Origin: Plotosus lineatus
Lineage: Eukaryota; Chordata; Actinopteri; Siluriformes; Plotosidae
Direction: 5' to 3'
Length of the DNA stretch: 64,000 nucleotides
NCBI GenBank assembly: GCA_024760905.1
Contig: CM045734.1
Coordinates: 37,562,064 to 37,626,063 of the forward strand
In this document: positions 14,864-26,193 of the stretch, in pieces
How the letters are laid out: the number at the start of each line of letters is the position of its first letter
Numbering within the stretch: the stretch's first letter is position 1
Position numbers and translations under genes: made by a program
Notes under the pieces: generated by a model
Told to the model about the DNA's origin: nothing
Databases searched by the model: none
What the model saw: the letters and a program-made list of their open reading frames with translations, nothing else

Positions 14864-17800
14864 ACCGAAGCTGCATGAATTGAAGTGCGAAAGCGAAGGG
14901 ATCCCTGTAATTTTAATGAATACATTTCAAATGTATTTATTCAAAAGTTCCTGAAAGAAACCAGAACAATTAAGATATGCTGTCTGGATGTAAAAATAAA
15001 CGACCATTTTACTATATGCAAAGATCCAAGTCAATCCGATTTCAAAAATCAATTCTTTTCTTGCTTGTCTGTCATGTGAAATATTATTTTCAGTGCACAA
15101 TGGTGAGACTTCAGGCCTAGTTTCTACTAGATAGATCTGCACTGGCCCAAAAACAGTAAAGAAAAACACCGATTGCAAAATCCTTATTTACTCTGTGGCA
15201 TCATAATACAAGTATAATGACTGCAAAACTAAACTCCATTGAAGCCTGAATAAGAAGGTAATAATATATATATATATATAAGAAGACTACGATGAAGACA
15301 CCCACCCTTCAGAGCTGGAACATATTCTTCGGTTTCTATTATTTGCTCATACTCCACTGCTGCTTCCTTGTACCGGCCCAGAATCTGTTTGATGGATGCC
15401 ATCTGGTACAGGCTGTAGATGGAGCTGGGCTGCAGCACATGGGCCTTATTGAAAGCTTTAAGGGCAGCTCTAAAGCTGTGACGGTTCAGGTAGGCCTCGC
15501 CTAAACACTCCCAGCACACCCAGTCCAGAGGGTCAGCTCGCAATGCTGCCTGCAGGCTATAGCCAAGTACAGTGAGTACTGATGTTCTGAGATATCAGCT
15601 TTACCTGACATACTGTCAAGAGATGTTAATGTGAATGCTGCATACTCTGCAATAGCCTGTGCGTGCTGGCCGACTTTAAGATGATACAGGCCTCTTCTCA
15701 TCCATGCCCACTTAGCTGATCCAGGAGTTGATCTCTCAGTCACTGCCTGAAGAACTGCTAAAGCAGAGTCCTAAACAACAGCGAGGATAAATAATTAAAG
15801 TTTATTAACCTCTTAATAAGGCTGGAACCGCAAGACACTAACCATGTCTCCCTGCTCCATACTGAGGTCCACCGTGGCAGCTCCAGCCTCTGCATCGGTG
15901 GAGTCCAGCTCAAATGCTTTCTTATAGCAGCCTTTTGCTCGGCCCAGGTCTTTGGCCACCTCCTTGTAGTAGTGACCCAGGTAACGGAATGAAGAGCCAA
16001 GATGGGGATCCAACTTCGCAGCCTAGAGAGACAGCGATCAGGGAAATGTTCTCGTAAGCAACAAGTTGCAAGATTATGTTGAAACACTGACCATGTGAAA
16101 ACATGCTCTACCCATCACATCAGGGCTGTATGTCTGATTTTGGATGAACACAGTAATTGTTGCACATGCTGTATACTAGCAATGTGAGGGATGAGAAATG
16201 GGTTAAAATCATTTTAAGTATTTCTATGCAATGATTTTATATGTGATGTAATTAATTTTTAACAGACACTCAGTGTTCTAGTGCAAAGAATTGCATTAAA
16301 TCAGGTGCATCAGACTCATTTTTACAGAGGGTCACATCACTAAATATTAAGGGCCGAGGTCATCAAGGGCTGGATAATCTACTCAAAAAGGGCAACCATG
16401 AAACATGCATGGCAAAGTGACAAGTCCAGTTTATTATTTTTCTTCTTTCTTGAGCCATGAATGACACTTACAATAGTTTTGCCACAACCTAATGATAGTG
16501 GATTATGGATGATGGATTATGTTTCATGGTAATGGTTGATGCAAAGAACATATAATAATCATATGCTTTGAAAGCATAAAATGAGTTGGGCCAAACTTGG
16601 CCTGCCAGCCTTGAGTTTCACATCAGTGCATTAAACTAAAATCACATGGGTGGGTAGTGGTGGCTTAGTGATTAATGCGATAAGTTACCAATCCAAAGGT
16701 CAGCAGTTCAATACCCACTGTAACTACTGTTTGGCCCTTAACCCTCAATTGTTCAGTTGCATGAAAATAATAATTGTAAGTCACTCTGGGGAAGACAATC
16801 TGCCAAATGCTGTAAATGCAAAATACATCACCTTCAGCAGATGAGTGTGAACTTTGCTCTTGTCCCTCTGTTTATCTTCTCCCATGTCCCAGTAAAGTTG
16901 CCCAAGCAGGAAGTACAGTTCTGCACTGTCTGGCCTCTGGGACACAGCTTCAATAAAACTATTAAATATATACAAAACATACAAGTAAACATGGGTATAA
17001 TTATCATCATCATCATCATCTTCCTCTGCTTTTAATCCGGCTTCAGGTTGCAGGGGTAGCAGCCAAAGAAATGAGGTCTAGATGTGCCTCTCCCCAGCCA
17101 CTTCCTCCCACTCTTCTGGGGAGACACAGAGGCGTTCCCAGACCAGCTGATTGACATAATCCCTCCAGTATGTTTTAGGTTGACCCCGGTGTCGCTTCCC
17201 GGTTGGACAACCCCGAAACACCACACCAGGGAGGCCCCCGGGAGACATTCTTCCCAGATGCCTGAGCCACCTCCACTGGCTCCTCTCAATGCAGAGCAGC
17301 ACTAGTTCTACTCTGAGCTCCTCCCAGAAGGCTAAGCTACTCACCTTATCTCTGAGAGACCCGCCACCCAGCGAAGGAAGCTCAGCCGTTTGTATCCATG
17401 ATCTTGTTCTTTCGGTCACTACCCAAAGCTCATGACCATAGATGATGGTTGGAACATAGATTGACTGGTAAATTGAGAGCTTTGCCTTGTAGCTCAGCTC
17501 GCTGATAACCACAACAGACCAATATAAGCTCCTCTTTACAGCAGAGGCTGCAGCAATTCGCCTGTCGAGCTCTGACTCCATCCTTCCCTCACTCATGAAC
17601 AAGACCCTGAGATACTTGAACTCCTCTACTTGGGGCAGGACCTCATTCCAGACCCGGAGAGTGCATACCACTGTGAACAGTATTTCGTGAAGAACTGCCT
17701 CCCCCTCCTGAGCCTTGGGATGGTGGTCCAGAATCTTATCAGGGCCCAAAGATAGTCGCTTTCCAGGCCCTCACCAAACTCCTCCCACACCTGAGATTTT

Positions 17801-20800
17801 GCATCAGCTCGGGTGTCAGCACGCTTGGTTTGCCGGTGTCTGTCTGTTGCCTCAGGAGTCTCACAGGACAATAAGACCCGATAGGCATCCTTTTTTCAGC
17901 TAAGCGGCCCCCTTCACAGCAGGTTCCCACCAACGGGTTCGCGAGTTACCGCCATGACAGGTACCAATGACCTTCCAGTCTCAGCTATGGGATGATGCCT
18001 CAATAATGATGGAACCAAACATGGCTTATTTGTATTCCATGTCCCCCGCCTCCTTCAGGATGTGGTTGTAGCTCTGCCGGAGGTGGGAGCTAAAGGCCCC
18101 TCTAACAGGAGACTCCGCCAAATGTTCCCAGGAGACTAATTCAGTGGTTCTTAACCTTGTTGGCGGTACTGAACCCCACCAGTTTCATATGCTTATTCAC
18201 CGAACCCTTCTTTAGTGAAAAATAAAATATGATTTTTGTTCAAATTCAAGACACAGGTATATGTTTTTATTGGGGCACCAAAATGAACCGTGCATTAACA
18301 TCACTGTGTTCAAAGAACAAAACCAATACAATGCATGAACTCCGCCCATCACAACTACTTACATTTTTATGTGAGGTGCGTGTCTGAGTGCGTGTGCGTC
18401 TGTATGTGTGTGTATTTGTTTTATTTACATCTTATGCATTGTTTTTGAATATTTAATCGTTATTATAAGCATTTCTAGTATTGAATATGTATTTATTGAT
18501 ATTATATGTACATATACGTGTACATATACGTCAGTCAGCACAGGGTTGATCCTACTTTGCAAATCATGCAGATAGGACGCTGACTAATATCACTTTCCGT
18601 TATATATGTGAATCCATGTTGTACATATTCGTCCGACCACTTTCTTTTTTTACTCAACATAGTATGGATTAAAACATTAAGAAAGAAATCACACGACGTA
18701 CCATCACAACAGTCACAATTCGACTACTGAGCGCACCAAATTTCCTGCAGCACAGAATGGCCAAGCAATGTAGTGTGATCACCTGCAGCCAGTGATGGCC
18801 AAGCAGGGCGTGTCGTCATGAATATGAGTCAGGTGTGTGGCTTGACCTCCGCCGAACCCCTGAGACTGACTCACCGAACCCCTAGGGTTCGATCGAACCC
18901 AGGTTAGGAACCACTGCTCTAATTATACGTTTGGGCCTGCCAGGTCTGCAGAGGCCTACCCCATCATCAGAGTCAGCTTACCAACAGGTGGTGATCGCTT
19001 GACAGCTCAACTCCTCTCTTCACCCGAGTGCCCAGAACATGTGGCTATAAGTCAGGTGACCATCAAACTGCAGAGTCAAGGGTGTCCTGGTGCCAAGTGC
19101 AGTAATGGACACCCTTATGTCTGAACCTTTTGTTCGTGATGTACAAATTGTGACAAGCAGAGAAGTGCAACAACGAAACATCATTTGGGTTCAGATTGGA
19201 GAGTTCATGCCTACCGATAACACCCTTCTAACTATGAAACCATGTCCTTTTATCTTTGTCTATATAGGGTTGCATTGCCCTATGTGTATAACCTTTAACA
19301 TACTAGTACGATATGTTGAGAAAAAATAGGAACAATGAAAAAAGTACCATTGTTCTGCCTGATGAAGTTCACTTTTAGCTTGATGTGTCAGTCCCTTTAC
19401 CATTAAACCTTCCAGACAGCCAGGATGCGAGCTCAGCAACTCAGATGACATCTTTTGGGGGGGGGGGGGGGGGGGGAGAGACAGGTTTGTTTTTAGAATT
19501 ACAGAACAATTCAACTGAGACAGAATGTTTATTTACAGGAAGTACCTGATAGGCTTCCTCAACATTCCCCTTTTGTAAACAGGCTCTAGCTTTTAAAACT
19601 AAAAGCGCCGGATCATTTTTCGCATTAGGCATCTGGAAAATAAAAATAAAGGGTATCATCTGTAAAGTCCAACAGAAGGCCATGGAGTCCAGGGACTCTT
19701 TAAATCTACAGCCAGTACTCTACCTGAGAAAGCATCCTCAGCACTTCATCTACACCAAGTTCTGTTCCAGCTCTTACCAACGCCTCCAGCTTTACTCTCA
19801 TCAGCTTCTGAGACCAGTCTTCAGAAACCCCTGTGCACACCTTCAACCCTGAAACACACACACAAGATGCTTTTACTTTATATGCAAAACTCATGTTAAG
19901 TACAGAATAGGTGTGCTTTCAAAAATTGTTTTATTTCATTGTACACTCTCATCATCATCAAGAGATATTACATTTATTTATTAATTAATATCTCACTTTC
20001 CAATTGTATGTTGAGATTTGGATGATTGTACATTAACACCATAATGGTGATTGACAGCCTTGCTGAGCTCCACCTACTTGGTTCCACAAATATGGTAAAT
20101 GTGACATTTCATAAATTATTAATTTTGTGAAACACTACATCCACAATAATGCAAAGTTGTAGAAGATTACAGTGTTTTTTTTCTGTTGGCTGTGTAAGAA
20201 CATAGACTAACATTCTGGTCTACAAGGATCTTGTTCGAGAGTCAGCAGTCTGAACAACTAGCAGTCAGCATCAGTGACATTAAACTAAACAAGTACAATA
20301 ATGCCCTTTAAGGAAAATAATTCCTGTTCACATATTAATTTAAAGGAATATTTCACATGTTAACCAGAATTTTCAATATTTTTACATTGACTCATTAAAA
20401 TCGATCCAAAATGAAATAAAGATTTATCTTTTGTATTTTTCTGAAAAAAAAAAACCCTAACTTTCTTGGATACCACTTCTACACTCATTCTACCCAAGCT
20501 TCTTTGCTTAGACAGGTGATGCATACATTTTTTGCCCCCACACAGACAGTTTGTTTCAGAGCAATCACACCCATGAATGACCGATGCGTCACCCAACTCC
20601 CATCAGAATAAGAATACTGGGATCCCTCGCTACTTTGAGCTTCAATTCATGTTGTTTCAGTGCATTGCAGTTTTTAAAAAAATATATATTTCATTGAATT
20701 CAAAAATAAGAAAGAATCGGGGAAAAAGTTCAGGAAAATGCCACAAAAACAAGGCCAATTATGCAAAAAACCCTAAACAAACACAAAACATAAAACAACC

Positions 20801-22604
20801 CAAAACCTCCCATCAAAACTACTTACATGTTTGTGAGGTGCACATCTGAGTGCGTGGATGCGCATCTGCGAGCATCTGTATGTATGTGTATTTATATTTT
20901 ATTTACATCTAATGCATTATTTTTAATGTTTAATTGTTATTATAAGCATTTATAGCATTGAATATGTATTTATTGATATTGTATACACATATACATGCAC
21001 GGATACGGCAGTTGGGGGAGGGTGATCCTACTTCTCGGAATTCAGTGGTTGCGGGGGGATCTTGGTCCCAATCAACCGTGGAAAGTGAGGGATCCCTGTA
21101 CTTTATTGATTCCCTCAAGAAATTGTGTCTTCCAGGAGTATGCTGACAATTTTTCCAGTTTGTTTAGATTTAACATTCGAAACTATTCCACTGACAAAGA
21201 CGTCGTGTGAAGAACAAACCTACTTGGTGCATGTGTATGGATGCGCTCCACATACAGAAGGAAAGATGGTGTGCATAAATCCGCATAATCAAGGAATTTC
21301 TCAGACACTAAATCATACAGAGTATGATTGGATTAAAAGGTAAAAAGAGCACACCCACAAACTTCTCCCTTAATACCGAGTAAGATATACTAATGTTTAT
21401 AAATGGGCATATAATTTTAAAATAAACCGATGTTTTAAACTGCACCTTTCCTTTACCTCTATATACCTTTAAATATATATATATATATATATATTATGAG
21501 AAATGAGCTAGGAGATAAAGCATACCTTGGCTGGAGGACACAACACAATCAGAATATCTGTGCATTTTCAACTCCGCCTGAGCGAGACTATACCAGCCAA
21601 TGACACTGGAGTTCATCCGTTTCAGTCCTGCAAGCAGAAGCAAAATATATTTCATACATAAAACTGTTCGAATTACTAATTTTCACTCAATCCCTCCCAC
21701 CATGGGGCAACTAGTTCAAAGTGCAAATTGATATCATACATATTTAGCCCTAAAACCTCAATCCAGTTCACCAAGTCACAGGACTGTAGTTACAGATATA
21801 ATGGATTCATGCATTCGCAGATTAGAGGTTTTTCAAATTATTGCTTTTAAATGTACTTCCAATACCTTATACAATTCATTAATTGTGTTGTGGCATAATT
21901 AAAGTTTTTTAATTAATCTATCAATCTGAAAAACTCACCAGCCCATTGCAGTACAAACACACAAACAAACACACACCCACACACCCACACAAACACAACT
22001 TGGGGCAATCGAGAAAATCCAATTTGCCTAATATGTATGTCTTTGGACTGTAGCAAAAAACCCGTGCAAGCAAAGGGAGAACATACAAACTCCAGATATA
22101 AACATTGTTTCATGAGGCCTGAGATGAACCCAGGACCTTCTTACTGTGGGGTGGATGTGCTCACCGGTACACCAATGACACCCCACGTCAATTTTTAAAG
22201 AGAAATAGAGTCGGCCCCCTATTTACGAAAACCTCCATGCACGAAATCCCCGGGATACAAAGAGCATTTTTTCCTAAGTTTTCGTCCCCTGGACACAAAA
22301 ACAACCCCGTCTTACGAAAAGAAATTCAAATGCACCAATCAAAATTTCACACAACGTGCGAGTTGCTCTCTCATTGGCTGTCTCTCAACATCCCACCCCG
22401 CTGGCCTCCCAGATACAGACAGAAGGAAGCTTAAGTCTTTAGTTTTTTAAGTTATTTAATTCAGTAAATGTTTAATAAATGTGGGTGCATTTGAGCTTAT
22501 CTGGAATTCCAATCCCTCAAGGAATCAAGTTAAAGTTGAGTTTCTCAGGGAATGCGCTTTGAATTCACGTAATGTGGACGTGGCCCGCAGCACATGCACG
22601 CACG

Positions 22605-22637
<33 letters not shown>

Positions 22638-25600
22638 GGGTGTGTGTGTGTGTGTTCATAAAAAATGTTTAATAATGGTTTAATTAATAAATATGTTAAT
22701 AAAATGGTTTAATATGTTAATAAAATGTTTAAATTGTTGAATAAATAATTTTCTTTTATTTTTAACACATATTTCACACAAAACTGGTGTACTTTTATCA
22801 TTTTTAAAGGGTTTATGGGGTTTATCCAGTCCAAAGACTGGAGCCTTGGAACGAATTAGGCATTTAACATGCAATATGTAAGTCCAACTTACGAGATCCC
22901 CGTTATGAAAAACGCTCTGGAACGGATTAATTTCGTAGGTTGGGGCCGACTGTATATTCATGATATTCAAATCAAAGGGTTAAACCTTGTCACTAAATTT
23001 TATATTGATAGCTTTTACACAATTATATTTTTCTAATAAATTTATTCTGACTGCGATGGCCTGGCAAGCTGTCCAGGGTATACCCCGCCTTCATCCGGAG
23101 TTGGCTGAGATGGATGCCAGCCTTCCCGTGATACTAATTAGGATTAAGTAGTTCAGAAAATATATCAATGAATGAACGAAGTTCATTCCAAAGATTTTAA
23201 AAGCCTTTTTGTGTAAATTTTTGCTTATTGTGCTTATAACTCAAAAATAATTTGATTATATCTCAGATAATTTTTTTCTATTAAAAGTAATTATACATCA
23301 TTTGGAAGCTCATGTTCTGCTCAAAATAAACTCTCATTTTTAAAAACTGTGTGTCTGTACTGGAGGGTCAGATTTATAGGTTTTGATCGGTTTTTTTTTG
23401 TTTTTTGTTTTTTTAATTCTTAAGTGAGTACGAACCCAGACCAAAGCTCTTGAGAGCATCTTCATATTTCTTGTCCTGGAGAGCTTTTTTACCCAAACCA
23501 AAGTGGGCCAATGAACCGAGTGGGTCCAGCTCCAAGAGACGATTGTAACAGGTGACAGCTTCATCACTGCAATCATCTACCATCAAACACAAAATAAATC
23601 TCAGCAATAAATTAGCACATGTTTATCATACAATAACTGGATTTAACTTTTTTAATATTTTTAAAAAATGTCTTCAGTGTTTCATGTTGGGTTGGTAGTC
23701 AACAATGGTGTGAAATGATATCATGTAAAGGTTGCGATCATTGCTTTGGTTTACCTAAAAATAAGTAATGCTCAACAAGAATTTCCAGTGGATAGCAGTC
23801 TCTTGGGTAGAGGGACAGCATATTATCACATATCTCCTTCATCTTTATAAATTCATGAGGGAGCTGGCACAGAAATTTAAGTTTGTCCTTTGTGAATCAC
23901 TGTATTCCATATACCTAACTTTAATAAATGTATATTATTACAAAGAATATATAAAAAGGAGGTACTTACTTTTGATAAGCATTTAACATAATCGTGTGTG
24001 AGTTGTTTGTGGTCTTCACTTGGCACATTCTCAGTAAGCTGAAGAGCTTTTTCAAAAGCAGACAAGAGCTGAAATTTAAATAAATACATTTATTCACTCC
24101 TTCATTAATGTATCTATATACCTACATACGGGGCTGGGGGTGTAGTGGTTAGGGTGCTATGCTCATGATCGAGAGGTTGTGTGTTCAAATCCCAATTATA
24201 CCCCCACTGTGCTAAGACCCCTGGGCACGATCTTAAGCACAAGTGTGCCTCTGTTCACCCAGCAGTATAAATGGGTACCAGTAAAAATATACTGGGAAGG
24301 TAATCTGCGATAGACTAGCGTCCCATCCAGGAGGAGTTGAACTCCTAGTCGCTTCACGCTATGGAAACCGAGGATATGCGCTGATCTGATGAGCCACTAT
24401 GGCTCAGGTGTAAAAAGCCCAATGGACTTTCTCTACCTTATGTACCGTACCTACATGAGTATATTTAAAAAAAAAAAAAAATGGATTCAAAAAGGATGGC
24501 CTGTTGGCCTGAATACCTGAAGGAGCTCCCACATATGTCAGAATATATAATCAAAACCATATTTCCTGTTTATTAAATTTAAAAATAGCTCACATGTTGC
24601 TGTGTCTCGTTGTCCTGTTGTTCCACTGAGCTCAGGAGTAGCCTGATCATTTCTTTCCATAGTTCAATCAGTTCAAAGTTCTCAATCCCACCCTCTACCT
24701 CTCTCACTTGAATGAGCCGCCGCCACACCCTCGCCACCTGCACATAAAACCAAAATAACACTAACATCAAATCATAGGAATCATTAAGAACAAACATGAA
24801 TGATGCTGTTAATTTCCAAAAATTAAAAAGACCCTGATCATCTGCTGCTGATAAATCTACATTCATGAGGAGGGGGCTTTAGCGTGTAACTTTATCTATA
24901 TAGTACAAACATGTTATCTGGCTGGTTCTCATACCTGTAAGAAGTTATTTTCTGTCTGATAGATGTTCACCAACTTTTTGCTCACTTCAAAGCATTTCAC
25001 TTTGTCTGAACTGAAATGAAGACAATAGGAACAGCATTTACCACAATTTTTTTGGAGGGGGGAGGGATGGAGCCACATCTTAGCCACAGATACTCACGTT
25101 TCATACAGGGTAATGAGTTTTTGATAAATCTTGGGAAGTTCTGCTTTGAAGTCTGCTTGATCACTCTTTTCATAGAGGTTTGAAAGACCCTGCAAAATAA
25201 ATCCATGCTAAAGTTCAAAGTTATGCATCAAAAAAATGCCCCACATCATGAAGGCCTGTGTTTGTTCCTGGGCTCAAGCATTTCTGTGTGGAGCTTGAAT
25301 GTTCTCCCCATGCTTTCTGCTGTTTCCTCCCACAGCCCAAAAGCATGCAGAGTAGGCTAACTGGCTGTTCCAAATTGCCCCTAGCTGTGAGGTTGAGTGT
25401 AAATTATTGTATGTGTGTTGCCCTGCTATAATCTAACAAGCTGTTCAGGGTGCTTTCCACAGAGTCGGCTGAAATTGGCACAAGCCTCCCTATGACCCTA
25501 ATTAGAATTAATTAGCAGAAATGAATGAATTATTACAAATTCACAACTCTCTTCAACTCTTAATGCAATACAAGCAATTATCGGCAAACAACAACAAAAA

Positions 25601-26094
25601 ACATTGGGGCATTGTGCCAGCACATGTTAAAATTACTAGTGCACAGATATGGAATAAATAGTTTCAATTTTACCATCTACATCAAGATAGTTCATTCATT
25701 CATTTTATGAACCGCTTAATCCTAATTAGGGTCGCGGAGAGGCTGGCTCCTATCTCAGCCGACACCCTGTTCAGCTTGCCAGGCCATGGAAGGGCAGAAA
25801 CACGCTGACAGCTATGCAGCCTACTCTTTTCGAAAGTCAGCAATGGTTCTTTTACATCTGTCTCACTATAGACAGTGAGGGACATGGCTGGCCTTTGATA
25901 ACCCGGTTAGATGCTGGGAGGGGGGTTTGGCTATTCAAACAGCCTTCTGGAACGAATTGTGGTCGGAAACCAAGGTTTGCATGGACTATTGTTATCATCA
26001 TTGTTATTTTCATCAACATCAGGAACATCATTATTTCTCTTGAGCTGAGAATGTACATTTTATTCAAGCATTTAGTAACAGTCAAATTCAGCTG

Positions 26095-26125
<31 letters not shown>

Positions 26126-26136
26126 TATACATATGT

Positions 26137-26193
<57 letters not shown>

